From positions 27,492,160 to 27,556,159 of the forward strand of contig NC_090173.1 in the NCBI RefSeq assembly GCF_024679245.1: DNA of 64,000 nt, in the 5' to 3' direction. Below, piece after piece: positions 38,901-52,700 of this stretch. The notes under the pieces are model-generated. The model had not been told where the DNA came from. It was given only the letters and a program-made list of their open reading frames with translations, and did not search any database. How positions within the stretch are numbered: the stretch's first letter is position 1; every line of letters begins with the position of its first letter. The stretch is from Pseudorasbora parva (taxonomy: Eukaryota > Chordata > Actinopteri > Cypriniformes > Gobionidae). Both the position numbers and the translations under genes were made by a program.

Positions 38901-40452
38901 GTAGGAACCGCTACGGAGGAGCAGAGTTCCTGTGTGACTCGGCATTGACATAAACATAGATCTGGCTGCAACGTTCTTCCGCAAGGTGCATGCAGTTCTG
39001 TTTATTAACCACTAGAGTGCAAAAAGTTATGGACTGCAGCTTTAAATAACATTACAAGTAATGTCAGAAAGATATCAGCTCTGCTGTTGTTCATAATTAC
39101 CAGTAATGGTCTTGTACAATGAGGACGTTGTCCCGTCGCCAGAAAAAGTCATCAGTGTCCCAATGTGTAGTGAGCCGTCGTCCTCTTCTGCCCTTACTGG
39201 TGTCCGAATTCGTGTACAGTGTACACGATAAACTGATTTCACAAGTTCGCGAACTAGGGAACTGATTGAGATGCAACCTAAGCCTGGATGCTCAAAATGC
39301 TTCCCCGGTTAGCCTGCGACTGCATCTTCCAGTCGCACAGTGGGCTTGGGGGGGGGATCTATTTCCCTGTCAGAAATCAATTGCAAACTTTGCGTTTACA
39401 CCCGCTGGTTGCACAAACAATGATCAGAGATGCACAGACCAGCTGTTTAGAGAGATTCACAGGGGGTACATCTAAAAGAGCGCGAACAGGACCCTCTGTT
39501 CTGCCAGGATGAGTCGGGGCCAGGGGGATCTAACCGTGGGTGGCAGAGGGAGTTTATTAGCATTCAGAGGCTCAGTGGGAATTCACACCAGTGTGTGATA
39601 TACGCGCATTCTCTTGCTTGTAGCTAAAAAAGAGAGCAGAAGAGTCACGTGATAGGGGCTGTGAAAGAGCCTGCGCTTTGGTCACATGTAGCCGACATGA
39701 TTCACAAGCCCCAGCAGGCATTGCCTAGAATTATGCCCTTCCAGCGCACTTTAATTAGGTCTCTGTTGCGGGACGCATATTGTATAATGGAATAGGTGAA
39801 ATGCCATTTGTGGCTTGAAAAAAGTAGACAAAGCTATTTGTGATTATATATAATCTTCAGACAATATTCTCCTCGTTTACCACAATAAATTCATCGCTGA
39901 CATTCACAGACGTCCACAAATGATTCTCCATTGAATACAGAAATGACAAAAGGATCATTAGCTTAGGCGTCTATGGCGTCTACAAAACAAAAATGAGATA
40001 TGAGAGGTCTTGAAAAAATAGAAGACGTCTGCAAACAGGGCCTTGAACATTCACATCGTGATTTAAATTCTCTGAATTTCACACTTGAGCATAAAACAAC
40101 ACCAGACCTTTTTTCCTTGGATGCCTCTCGCTATCTGCATAAGACAAATAAACAAACAAATTTTTTTTGTTTAAGATGCTTACCACTGGGATTTTTGTAT
40201 TTCCCTTAGGGATTATGGATTTGAAGTATTTGTTTTTGCATCTGCTTAAATCCATGGCTGATATTAGACCGTGTGTAATGAGGTTGTTGTAGAGTAGCCT
40301 GATTATCTGATGCTGGGTGGATTATGGTGGCTGCTTGATGCCGACAGATACAACGGACAAGCTGGTTTGGCCCACGTTCAGCGCAGGAATGCAGAGTACA
40401 CAATATACACGGCAGAGAGAAACAGAGTGTGAGACCAACTCAAAGAACAGAC

Positions 40453-40607
<155 letters not shown>

Positions 40608-42360
40608 ATAACAGACTCAGAGACCTGATGTACCAGGGTATATGCAGGAATCCTGAAGATAATTTCAATACCTTTTTAAGACTTTTTAAAGACCTTCTCA
40701 AAATATTTTAAGACCTCATCGCACTTCAAGTTCTAATCGGCAACAAACCTTTAATAAACAGTTGTAGTCGAATGTAGACTTAAAATCTCTATTGTAGGCC
40801 AATTTTGTATCCTTTATATAGCATATCTGTTTCGCAACGTTTGGGGCGACACATCACCTAACCGCGCATTTCGAAAAATACGTGACGTCACCCGTAGACG
40901 GCGTGCGCCAGGGATGGAAATTAACTTTTTTCAAAGTCTACCAATGTTTTTACCAGACACTTTTTGTTTTTAACTGGTAATGTGTAACTGCACGTGAAAA
41001 TTAATACTACAGGCTCTACAATACTTAAGCAGTTTATTTAATCTCAAGTCTCAATGAATAGACAATTGTAGCAATGAAATACTGACATTTTCTCTTTCTC
41101 TCTTATACACACACAAAACATGAACTGATAGACATTTCATTAAATAAATAGGGCTCTGTGCAGTCTTTTTTCACCTGGATGTGGCATTTGGATAATTCCT
41201 GGTCTTTTATGGCTTCCAGTTTTATGGTTTTTAGTCCCAACAATGAAACAACATTCGTTCTGGCATCTTTGAAGCATGTTAACGACATACCGAGCAGAAC
41301 ATTGTCAGTAAGGATGCACCGAAATCAAAATTCTTGGCCGAAACCAATAAAGAAGAAACCAAAGCCGAAAACCGAAAAATAAAATTCAAACTAAAATGTT
41401 TAACTCGACTTCACTCATGTGTTCATTAAATAATAATGCACATGCCTACTGGCCTGCAGAAAGATACAGAAATTGAATAAAGTAATTAAATGTAAAATAA
41501 CTGCATATTTAACTGTTTAAATGAAAGATTAATCCTTATTAAACTTACAAAAGCTATTCAATCAAGAGCATTGTTTAATGTCAAACTAAATATTAGGACA
41601 TCACTCAGGCAGCAGTAAAGGCTACTGCGCCTTTAAGACCTGATGCAGGGATATGCTCGTCTTTCTCGACTGTGCATACTATACAGTTCACTTAAGGCAT
41701 ATTCAGACTATGTCTGCTAGGATACTCATCAAGATGGACATGATGACACTTCTTGTGTGAGTTTGTCCGTTTAAGCGCAAGACTAGAAAGAGAACTCAAT
41801 ATTTGCGCGCTCTCGGATGATGCACAGCGTCAGATATTCTCTCAGCGCGCACGAGTCTCACAGCGCGTCTTCACGCGAGTGATGACGGAGAAAACGACTG
41901 GTCATATGCGCACTTATGGCAGCACTCGCATGCATTGAACAAAGTTTACTAAGAGGTGTAGAGGTGACGAATGACTGTAAAGAATTCATGCAGAAAATGG
42001 GGCTGAGCCTAGAGAGACTGATTGATTGAGAGTAATTCCTCAGATTAGGAAACTTACACACACACACACATATGTTGGTCTATGTGGTTTACAGGGACTC
42101 CCCATAGGCGTAATGGTTTTTATACCGTACAAACCGTATTTTCTATCCCTTTACACTGCCCCTGCCCCTAAACCTACCCATCACAGGAAACATTCTGCAT
42201 TTTTACTTTCTCAAAAAAAAACATCATTTAGTATGTTTTTAAGGCCGTTTGAATTATGAGGACATTTGATATGTCCTCATAATCCACATTTATAGTGTAA
42301 TACCAGTGTAATACCCATGTAGTTATACAAATTTGTGTCCTCATAAACCACATAAACAGG

Positions 42361-42362
<2 letters not shown>

Positions 42363-42406
<44 letters not shown>

Positions 42407-42430
42407 CACACTCACACTCACACTCACACT
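42363..42430. repeat. (CA)n-(CACACT)n compound microsatellite
   Basis: A CA run passes into five or more CACACT/CACTCA hexamer units, suggesting that a hexamer expanded from a point change in the CA array. Confidence 0.93.
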
Positions 42431-42722
42431 CTTCAGCTGATACTGATAAATGGCCATATATTAAAAATTCTATAATATTTTGTATAATAAAATCAATCAA
42501 TAATTGATTTTAGGCATATCAATTCAGTTTGAGATGTTATTAAATTAACTTTAAAGTGAGTGTTACATAATTATAAATGTAAAATGGAGGAAATGGTTTA
42601 CAATAAAATCAATTAATCAAAGATACTTTATAGCACCTTTCAAACTAATTCAAAATGCTTTAGAAGCACAAACAAGTGATTAACACAAACTGCAAACGGT
42701 AAAAATAACATAAAAATGTATT

Positions 42723-43095
42723 ACAGCAGCCATATCATCCTGTGGCTCAAGACTGTTTCCCCACTGAAGCTGAAGCTAAGCAGGGCTGAGCCTGGTCAGT
42801 ACCTGGATGGGAGACCTCCTGGGAAAACTAGGGAACTGCTGGAAGAGGTGTTAGAGAGGCCAGCACAGGGTGCTCATCCTGTGGTCTGGATGGGACACTA
42901 TACTGTAACAAGCACAACCTTTCAGATGAGACGTAAAACTGAGGTCCTTACTCTCTGTGGTCATTAAAAATCCCAGAATGTCCTTCAGAAGAAGAAAAAA
43001 CAAAACAAGAGTAGAGCTGTAACAATCTCCAGCATTCTGGCCAAATTTGCCCATTGGGCTCTGTCCATCATGGCCTACTAATCATCACCATATAC
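42723..43095 (+). repeat. SINE3-type (5S rRNA-derived) element, 5' part
   Basis: The segment AGCTAAGCAGGGCTGAGCCT with GGTCAGTACCTGGATGGGAG following it matches the internal promoter region (A box through C box) of 5S rRNA, with the changes typical of zebrafish-type SINE3. The continuation (GATGAGACGTAAAACTGAGG, CTCTCTGTGGTCATTAAAAA) matches the SINE body. It is transcribed by Pol III when intact. It is not a functional 5S gene. The element is interrupted at 43095 by a hAT insertion. Confidence 0.85.
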
Positions 43096-44158
43096 TAGGG
43101 GTGTAACAATAAATTGTGTATACACAATATACAGGCAGGCTACTCTCTTTAAAAAAGAGAGTATTGTGTATTGTATACACAATACAGGCAGGCTACTCTC
43201 TTTAAAGCGGTCATATAAAGGTACATGCACTTTTACAAGCTGACAACTACTGATAGTAATCAGTAGTTTTCAAGTGTTGTCAAGTGTAGAAATCAGGTGT
43301 TTTTTTTGTTTTTTTTAAATCTCCTTATATGTTTTCCCCCGTCTCAAATCGAGCAGTTCGACCTTGTGGTATTGTGGCATGACTGTTGATTTCTTTCATT
43401 AGAAAGCGCTTCCCTACCATTGACAACATTTTTCACTGTTATACGCTAGGGGGACGCTATTAAGCATCTCCTAAACGAGTACAGAATCTCCTGATAAAAA
43501 CACAGGCGAAGATGCAGAAACGCTTGACCTCTGAGAAGATTCATATGCATATAATGTGACAATCAACATTAGACAGCATCTAAATCAAAACTGCCTTCAT
43601 CTGTGTTTTTATAATAATTCGGAATCCCATCTGTATGCAATTTAGTCACGATTTTCTCAAAATGTTGCTTTTTTCATTAAAATTACATTCAAGTGTTGAT
43701 ATAAAAAGAATGAAGCAAAAACAAATCAAAGGGTCTGTTCTTTCTTTCAATACGTTACATGTTCAGATATTCATTTAACAAGATATTCAGTGGGCCATGA
43801 AACTTTAAATCAGTCAGGCTCTAGTCCTGATAATGCCAAAGGTCTTATGTCTGGTCACTAGTCAATGACAGAGAGCAAGCATAGTCTTCTAAAATAATTC
43901 TGTATTTTCAGTTTCAGAATCATGAAAAAAAAATTCTGGCGTCACCATTGCCCTGTGCATTGTGTTACCAGCACCAACTGCCTATTAATTTCCACTCCCC
44001 AATATATACAAAATACCAAATAATAAAAAAATGTATCAATAGTAAATTTTTTGCTAACCTTTCACCACGTGTCTTTGAGTATCACAGAAATATCATATCG
44101 TGAGTTCAGTATCGTGATATGTATTGAATCCTGACATGAGGGAATCGTTACACCCGTA
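43096..44158. mobile_element. Non-autonomous hAT element inserted in a SINE3 copy
   Basis: The ends are TAGGGGTGTAAC and GTTACACCCGTA (11 of 12 bases inverted-complementary), flanked by the perfect 8-bp duplication CCATATAC at 43088-43095 and 44159-44166. Eight bases is the hAT hallmark. The 1,063-bp interior contains no transposase frame. A local direct duplication of TACACAATA...CAGGCAGGCTACTCTCTTTAAA occurs at about 43120-43206. Confidence 0.85.
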
Positions 44159-44335
44159 CCATATACTTCTCCACCAATCAGCTGGTGTGTAGTCGGTGTT
44201 CTGCTACAATATGGCAGCCGTTGCATCCTTCAGGTGGATGCTGCACATTGGTGTGTATGAGAAGATTCCCCCTTCTATTTGTAAAGTGCCTTGAGTACCC
44301 AGAAAAGTACTATAAATGTAACAAATGATTATTAT
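44159..44335 (+). repeat. SINE3-type element, 3' part
   Basis: After the insertion the SINE resumes with CACCAATCAGCTGGTGTGTA and CATCCTTCAGGTGGATGCTG, and ends near TGATTATTATT, the LINE-derived 3' tail. Together with 42723-43095 it forms one nearly full-length copy. The first 8 bases repeat the last 8 of the 5' part. Confidence 0.82.
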
Positions 44336-46233
44336 TACATAAAACCGTGAACTGTTAGAATATAGTAAATTATGAATAATCAAGAATAATAAATTGATAA
44401 AGCAAAATAAATGCATGCACCAGTTATGGTGGGCACTGAGACTAAATGTAAAAGTGATCGAGAGCAGAGTCCATTAATAATTATGCCAATAAAGCACATA
44501 GACAGATGCAGGGGGGACTACCTGTCTGGATGGAGGCAGTTAAGCAGCCAGTAAATGCCAGAGTTTATTTTCTTTCGGCCGACACTGACTGAGCTGCAAC
44601 ACAAGCCTCATTCATGTGACCAACACACGCTTACAGTCAGATTGACCCACCTCTACACTCACAGTTACATACCCTGACCAACGCTTTCCACTGCTCACAG
44701 GGAACATATTCACATGAACACACAGCACCTCTCTTCATCTGCATCTTCGTCAACCGCTCGCCTCGACGACGACTGCACCACAGGCTTCTCAAATCGTTAA
44801 GTTAACACAAAAACTCTAACACACACTGTACAGCATAAGTGTGCTTACTGTTTTTTTGTATAACGGTGTATTTAAGCACTTAAGCAGTGTTCATGTGTGT
44901 ACAGGGATTTGTATAGGTGCACAGGATTTTTGAATTCAGCTAAAAGGTTGCACTGGGGAATATCAATCTTCCATTGGTCGCACCTCTTCACATGACAAAA
45001 ATTCACAGGTCCCAGTTCACCAAACTTGAACTTTGTAACTCAGCGAAATGCATAACTTTTGCTTGCGGTTTGTGTCTCTCGTATGTGTATGCATGGAAGT
45101 CAATGGAATGAAAAGTGCAGTGTGACCATCCTTTAACATTTAAAGGTAATCTTTAGCACATCTCAAAATGAATACCCATATTTCAAACTGTACATTATAA
45201 TGTTTTGATTCCAAAATTCAGCATAGAATTATTGATTTTAGTTCAGTTATTTATTTTTGATTAATTAATTTAGAGACAAATATAGGTACAGAATTTTAAT
45301 ATTGGCCATGACATGAAAATGATTACCTTCAGAAAGAATTCTAATATTCTGCATACAATGCATCCAAACATGTTCGCACATCTCAATAAAGACCTCACAC
45401 AAATGACACTACTCACAAGCATCATTAGGCCCTGCCCCCTTCCATTTTCACACAATGCGTGATAACAAATAGGCGGCAACAATGACAGGGGTGAGATGGA
45501 ATTAAGGGCCTGTAGCGTAGCCAAGTATGAATAGCGACCGACCACAGTTATGTTAATGGTAGAATTACGGTCCGCCAATTTGCTGTTTTTCCTATATCTG
45601 TGACGAGCCACTATTGTGCTGTCAAGCCTACATAACAATTAGATCACTGTTTATGGACATGTTTACAAAGAACATAAAGCACTGCTAGCAAAATATTCTA
45701 ACACAATAGATATTCAGACACTTGAAAGCATTTTCACGATGGTGGCTGAGCCAAGAAAGGAAAAGTCTTTATCACGGTGCTCAGTATAAACTATAAAATC
45801 GGCCAGAGCGCCTGCTTTCTTTTTAGTAGATGAAGTCATTGGCGAGGCAATGGGACCGAGCCCGCTCATTAAGAGAGCACATCATGGAATTGTTTCTGAT
45901 AACCATCAGCTTAACACAGAGAAACAAATCAATAGGTGTTGGCTCGGTTCATTACGTAACAGTCAGAGAGAGAAGAAAGTGCTCTGTTTTTTTCCCCTGC
46001 ACTTCTGGAATGAAGGTAACCTCATGAAAACAAATTTGACTTTGCCGCCTTTGAAAGCAATGCAGAAACAACCTGGCTCAACAATCTTTACAAGGTCTGA
46101 GATATACTCCCCTCACTGTTTAAGAGCTAATGGAAAGGAGGAAATGCTAACAGGGCAGCTGTCCAACTGAAGCTGGGGCAAATGAGCACCCTGGGGCAAC
46201 TTCTGATGATCAAGCAAAACAACGACCAGCCTC

Positions 46234-46414
<181 letters not shown>

Positions 46415-47918
46415 TTGTAAGCACTCAGGCATACTGACGGAGTGTGAGTCAGCACTGCACGGTGAGGAGAGGATGGAACAACTCAATAACAGGAAAAGAC
46501 TGAGAGAGAAAGACAATGTATCCACAACAGAGTTTCTGCTAAGAAAATTAAGTGCGTGACTGGGAATGTAGCCGGACAAGTGGGGTAAAAAGTGTTAGTG
46601 TTTATTTTTTGTAGCAACATGATGGGCAGTGAAGATCATTATCTGTCTTTCTGATGGACAGAGTTGTAAAATTTCTGTCATTGACTATTTTTAATCCATA
46701 ATTTTTGTTTTAATTTCCCCAAATTCCCCTGATTTGGGCATGAGCATTTGAAATCATCTTATATCCAATTTTCAAATAATATTTTAATAATAATAACAAC
46801 AATAATAATAGAAATAACTATAATTAACAATTAAAGTTTAACTCACAAAGTAGCTAGTTAACAAGTATATGTTAAATGTCCTTTAATGCAGTGGTGCTCA
46901 ACCAAGGGTCCGGAGCCCATTAGAAGGTCTGACCAAGCTTGTAAGGGACAGAAGAAACACTATAAAATGCACACAAAAAAACACACTTTTTACTGAAAGA
47001 TTTGTCCCCTCAGAAACTTTTTTTTATTAAAGAACATCCGGACATTGTGTCATTGGGAAATTTTAAATGTCAGAATGCACATCCACAAGCTTGGCTTTGT
47101 GATATGAGAGTGCAAGTGAGGACTATGAGGATTAGGTTATTACTCCAAAGCTTTGTCTGCCTAGTCTATGGGTGTACTCTCTGGAGCCCTGCTGTAGGAA
47201 AGCTCCTTCCACATGCTACAGTGAGTGACAAAGAGCCACACAGGTGTGTGCGTGTTTATGTGGACACTTATGTCACTCTTGTCCCCCAGAGTCCCTCCCT
47301 CTGGGATCCCTCCACTAATTCAGGTGGCGAACGGTTGGCAGATAACGAGCACATTCACATTCAGTACACAAGCAGAGCATGACACATGAGATTGATCACC
47401 ATCAAACCAGACTCCCCTCGCATCAGGAAAGTCCTGCGGCGGCAGGACCCGAGCGCTGTTTGAGCATGTGGGACTGGCTGACCTGAGGAGAATCAGAACA
47501 TGCAGTAACAAGACAAATGTGGCGTTCTGCTCACCTGGTGCGCAGCGGCATCTGGCTAATGAGAGCATGTTAAAGCAAATGAAGGAAGTGCCCTTTATTG
47601 CTGTATTAACACAGACCCCAACACACGCCAAACACATGTGGAATTAACTTAATGGCCAGCATCACAGACCTTCACTGGCATGTTTTCCTCCAGCAGAAAT
47701 GTTTCAATTAGTGAGGGTGATGTTTTCATAGCGAAAGGAAAATAGACTATATACATAAAACATTGAATACTTTTATATAAAAATTATAAAAAAGGCATAA
47801 CATTTTCAAAGGTAAAGTAACACTGCTTATCTCTTCATCACGGCACCTGTTAGTGGGTGGGATATATTAGGCAGCAAGTAAACATTTTGTCCTCAAAGTT
47901 GTGTTAGAAGCAGGAAAA

Positions 47919-48600
47919 ATGGGCAAGCGTAAGGACTTGAGCGAATTTGGCAAGGGCCAAATTGTAATGGCTAGACAACTGGGTCAGAACATCTCCAAAA
48001 CTGTAGCTCATTTGGGGTGTTCGAGGTCTGCAGTGGTCAGTATCTATCAAAAGTGGTCCAAAGAAGAAGCAGTGATTAACCAGCGTCAGGGTCATGGGCG
48101 GCCAAGGCTCATTGATGCACGTGGGGAGCGAAAGATGGCTTGTGTGGTCCGATTAAACAGACAAGCTACTGTAGCTCAAACTGCTCAAGAAGTTAATTAA
48201 CTAATTAATTAATTAATTAATTATTTAATGCCATATCAGCACCAATGGCTATATTCATGGCAATCCTAAAGAAGTGAATGTTGGTTCTGATAGAAAGGTG
48301 TCAGAATACACACTGCATCAGTTTGTTGCGTATGGGGCTGAAAGCCAAGAAAATCACGCCTGGATTATTATTACTTGTCAGGGTGCCCATGCTGACCCCT
48401 GTCCACCACCGAAAGAGGCAACAGTGGGCACGTGAGCGTCAGAACTGGACCAATGAGCAATGGAAGAAGGAGGTCTGGTCTGATAAATCATGTTTTCTAT
48501 TACATCATGTCAATGGCCAGGTGCGTGGCTTACCTAGGGAACACATGGCACCAGAATGCACTTTGTCAGTGTGATGCTTTGGGCAATGTTCTGCTGGGAA
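47919..48600 (+). pseudogene. Tc1-type transposase pseudogene, 5' part
   Basis: It starts [20 protein letters not shown], with a helix-turn-helix paired-like domain ([20 protein letters not shown]) and a second DNA-binding segment ([14 protein letters not shown]). The first frame is open to a stop at 48198-48200, where about 85 bases rich in TTAAT repeats have been inserted. Transposase sequence resumes in other frames (WARERQNWTNEQWKKEVWSD, containing the WSD catalytic aspartate region, then HHVNGQV) up to 48600. The frame breaks, the insertion and the missing catalytic portion make it non-functional. Confidence 0.85.
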
Positions 48601-49582
48601 TAGTGTTGCACGATATACCGGTACTAGAAAAGTATTGTTACACCTTGCTATTACAAATGGTACGATATGGAATTTTATAAGTACCGGTACTTTGAGGAGG
48701 ACAGCGCTAATATGAGCTGTATTTCTTAATTTATGTGGATGTGAGGTGTCAAGACGTGTGTGCAGAGCTCTGCTTCCACCGTTCACTGAACATTGAACAG
48801 TGGAAGAAGAGTTAAATATATATGCGCATGACATAGAACGCAACAGAATTATGCGCGCATGAGAAGAAAAAGCGTGGCACGAGATGTGCTCAGGCTGCCG
48901 GACTCTGACCTAAAAAGCGCTTGCACGCCTTTCAGACAACATGCGATTCAGTTCTTTCGCAGATTATTGTTTGGGTTTGAATGGTCAAACATATGTAAAA
49001 ATGCACGGTCTAGCAAGTATTCAGGTAAACACAGTCGGATATGTCTTTAGTGAACATATCCAGATGAGGTAATTAGATCCATGCAGGTCTTAAGCCAGAC
49101 CTTATATTCTGTGTGATTAATCAAACAACAATGAAAAATAGAAAACCAAGAATCAGTGTGTAGTTAAATTATAGAGTGAAGACTAAGTAAGCAGTTTTAT
49201 ATTTATAAATAAAATAATAATAATTAAATAAAGCACTGTTTTCATCATATTGTTTGTAATTTGCATTTTTGCTTATTTTTAAAATCAAAGATATAATTAA
49301 AATCTGTTAAAATTATAAAATTACATTTTTTTAAAAATATTAAATTACTCATATCATGAAATAAGATTTTTGGTCATCCAACCTGTTCAGAAGTGAAAGC
49401 CTAAGTGAATGATAACATGATTGATAATGTGATCTCTGTAAGGATGTTCACACTGGTATAGTTATTATAGCAATAAGAGGAGGGAATGGTCAAAACCAGG
49501 GCAGGAACGTGCTGGCCCAAGTGAATGTTTAGTAAAAAAAAAGAAAAGAATAATAAGTTTGTTGTCATATTATTCATATTAT
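48601..49582. mobile_element. Insert within the Tc1 copy, left end hAT-like
   Basis: It begins TAGTGTTGCACGATATACCGG with further ACCGGTAC motifs, resembling the terminus of a fish hAT-derived repeat. No matching right terminus or target duplication was found. The segment may be a truncated element plus filler, or the product of a deletion across the Tc1 gene. Confidence 0.45.
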
Positions 49583-49712
49583 AGGATCTGCCGCTAACAT
49601 CTTGGTGCCGGATACCACAGCATACCTTGAGGGGTCTAGTGGAGTCCATGCCTTGACAGGTCAGGGCTGTTTTGACAGCAAAAGGGGACCAACACAATAT
49701 TAGTCATAATGT
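49583..49712 (+). pseudogene. Tc1-type transposase pseudogene, 3' end
   Basis: This is the last part of the same Tc1 transposase gene: the sequence corresponding to the C-terminal DLLLTSWCQIPQHTFRGLVE-like region, ending at the CAACACAATATTAG stop region. One or more indels separate it from frame continuity. It directly follows the inserted segment. Confidence 0.75.
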
Positions 49713-52700
49713 GACTAGATATGAAAATATTGCAGTTTATCCATTTATAGTTAAATTCAGTTTAATCTAGCTGCATCTGGTGTTCCATCTGGGCTTGGAA
49801 ATTCCTTGCTTAGTTAGTAGTACAAAAGCATTTATTCACATGAATAAAGTATCCCCAAAAAGTTGCAACTTAAATGGACTCCAATAATTCTAGCCAATCT
49901 TGCCATTTACAGAAAATCCCACATTTATCTGAGGTTTAATCCACTTCCCATTTTGCACGGTCAACATCCCCATTTCCACAAGTAATGGAACTTCCAGTTT
50001 CAGTTACAGGAAGGAATACACAGCCCACAAACCATACAAGAAATCCAGTGCAGAATACCCAAATAACATGCAAACGGTCTGTGATGTCAATGTAGGAGCA
50101 GACGAAGTCTGTGGAAATTGGGCAGAACAGATTTAAACAGTCAAATATTTTAATCAGAGTCAAATAAGTCAAAATATGAACATGCAAAAAAACTATTTTA
50201 TACAGTTCAGCAGCGTTTTCAGTTGGTGCAGATTGTGTGTGGTTTTGGGTTAATGCCATATTTAAGAAGGCAGCACAGTGGCACACACGAGGTGAGAGGT
50301 CGCCTGTCTCTCACATCTCTTTAATCAAAAAGGCTGAAGTGCAGACAATTTGTACCGGCAGAGTTGTGTGACTATGGTATTAAAGAGCAGTCGGAATAAA
50401 TTCCAGTGCAGAAAGGGAATAGGCCAGGTAGAGTGTAGCACTACTGAAACGCCCAGGCACCAAACACTTGTGCCGCTTTTTATACAGACACGAACGCACT
50501 ACACTCTGTTCATCTGCACCGGCAAAGCGACAAAAGACAAATGACCTGAAATTACTCTAAACAACAAATTAGCCATGACATGAGGAAATCCAATAGTGGT
50601 GTGACTTCTAGATGAAGATTAATTTCGGACAAATGCAGACTGATAGGTATCTATTCCTTGTCTGTGGGGCTCAGCAGGTTTGAGAGCCTTCAGGGGGATC
50701 GGATATATCTTCTGAAACACTCTCAGGTTTCTAACACTCGCTCCAGACTTCCCACCTCGCTGATTCCATGCCGTCTCAGGACGAGGATCGAGATAAACAG
50801 CTGAAACAATTGCACGGCTACAGGCTCCCACTTTAATCCTCTGCCAATCCTGTTTGCCAGAATAAACAGCCCACCGAGGGCACAAACAAATCCAAGAGCA
50901 GAACAGATATGGAAGAGAGGAGCGTGTACACAAGAGCATGGACGAAAAGGTGACAGGCGCCGGGGTCATGCCACACTCTATTAGTTTTTTTGTTCTAAGG
51001 AATCGAGTGGTATTCCTGCAGCGCAGTCTGATCCAAGGAGGAGGGTGGCTCTACAGGGAGCATTGCAGTGCAGATGACACCGAAAGACGGACACACTTCA
51101 CACCGCCGAGGCAGGATGGCAACGAGCCCCTCTGCTGACACGCACACATTTACTGGACATTAACACTCTTGCCAAACTGCGACAACTTGAAGGCAAAACT
51201 GTCTGAGAAGCAAGTCCTGCTGAGAATTCGGCATCCAAAGGTGCCGTCGATTAGTGCTGGAGGGATTATAACGTGCACTTTAGACTGCAGGATTAAATAC
51301 GACCACAGAAGAATAGAATTATCACATTAGACACAGATAAAGCAACAAGTCTATGGGGATATTAGCGAAAGACTAAATGAGATGGAACGTCGCTCCAGGC
51401 TCGTTGTAGTTTACATCACACCTGGATTAGAAAGCTAAATTAACACCTCTGAAATTAAAAAGTACCATACCACATGGTAGAAAAATGGTGATTAGCCAGC
51501 AGTGAAAATCTGTTCAAGCCTTCACATTTTTACAATATCCAGATTTACATGGAAACAATTAGGATGATATTTCAACAATGAGGAAAAAGCTGTTCAAACA
51601 CAGCTATTGATGACAGAAAGGTTTCTAATTAGATTAGACAAACCTATGTTTGAGAGATTTATGTTAATGAGATGCATGATAATTAGTATCAATTAAATGT
51701 AAACAATGATGCAGACTTATGAGGGAGTGTAGCGCTTTTACTAAGATGGGACTTTTAATGGATTCTTTGTGTGAATGAATTTTAAGTACTTTAATGTTTT
51801 ATACACCTGGGCTGTGCGCATTGATTCCTATGTGCATAATTCATTTAGCATAACTTAACATCAATTCCCAAAAATGCTTTCGAGGTATGTAGCCAACTAA
51901 GTTAAGACAAAGTCATAGAGATAGATACATAAATTCAAGTTCTTCTCTCAAGTGGTGTGCAAAATTTATATAGCAAATACAAAGTAATTTTTTGTTTGTT
52001 ACATACTGATACACAGAAAAAAAAAGAGAAAACAGCCCCTTAAAGAGCTATTTTAACTGATCTGACCCTACTTTCAGTGATGTTACCTAATGTAGCCGGG
52101 TCATTGTCCTCAACGCAAGGCATGGAGGGTCTGTCAAGCTGCAGGCAAAGACTCAGAGCAGGAGCATTATGTCCAGATAGATCAGCCAGCATTTCAAGGC
52201 ACAAAATGAATGGAGGATGTTATGAATCCACAAAAACAATAGTAAAATGTGTCTATTGTAAACTGCTGCCAGTGAGGACAACAGTATTTGGTGCTTTTTG
52301 TCACTGTTTGGAAAATTAGCTTGACAAAGAATTTTATAATTGAACTCAATCATATATAATAGGTAGCATACATTACATTTAAAGAAGAGATTTAAAAAAC
52401 AGTATTTAAATCAAATGTGTAAACAAAAACAAAACAAAATCCCTTAGACACATAAATGTGGATTTAAAACTCATGGGGTTCAATGCAAGATTTATTTTTT
52501 TTTTAAATACACTTTAAATACCATAAGAATGACCAGTCAGGTTTTCAGTCAGAGTAATCCAGATTTTGATTTAAATAATCATTAAGTTATCACATTAAAC
52601 CAATTTCAATTTGACAAAATATTTATCTAGCCTACAGTTCTGCTGGAAAACTGATCGATAAGAAATAGAGGGCATTTCTTAATCAAATCGACGCATTTGC

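Larger units (their letters stand above)
47793..49712 (+). mobile_element. Tc1/mariner element, interrupted and internally deleted
   Basis: The left part (47793-48600) and right part (49583-49712) correspond to the two ends of a common fish Tc1 family: leader near CACCTGTTAGTGGGTGGGAT, transposase start, then the final GATCTGCCGCTAACATCTTG and the CCAACACAATATTAG end. Roughly the last third of the transposase, except its C-terminus, is missing. About 980 bp of unrelated sequence, starting at 48601, replaces it. TIR remnants are short and diverged. Confidence 0.85.

Noticed and set aside
42361..42430. CRISPR-like array of short direct repeats
   Set aside because: The units are contiguous CACACT/CA repeats with no spacers, in a vertebrate genome.
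42735..42830. 5S ribosomal RNA gene
   Set aside because: The internal promoter region matches, but the 5' part diverges and the sequence continues into a SINE body and tail, so it is a SINE3-type repeat.
47002..47382. 126-codon plus-strand frame
   Set aside because: No recognisable domain, no upstream features, and it lies in an intron on the strand opposite to the gene.
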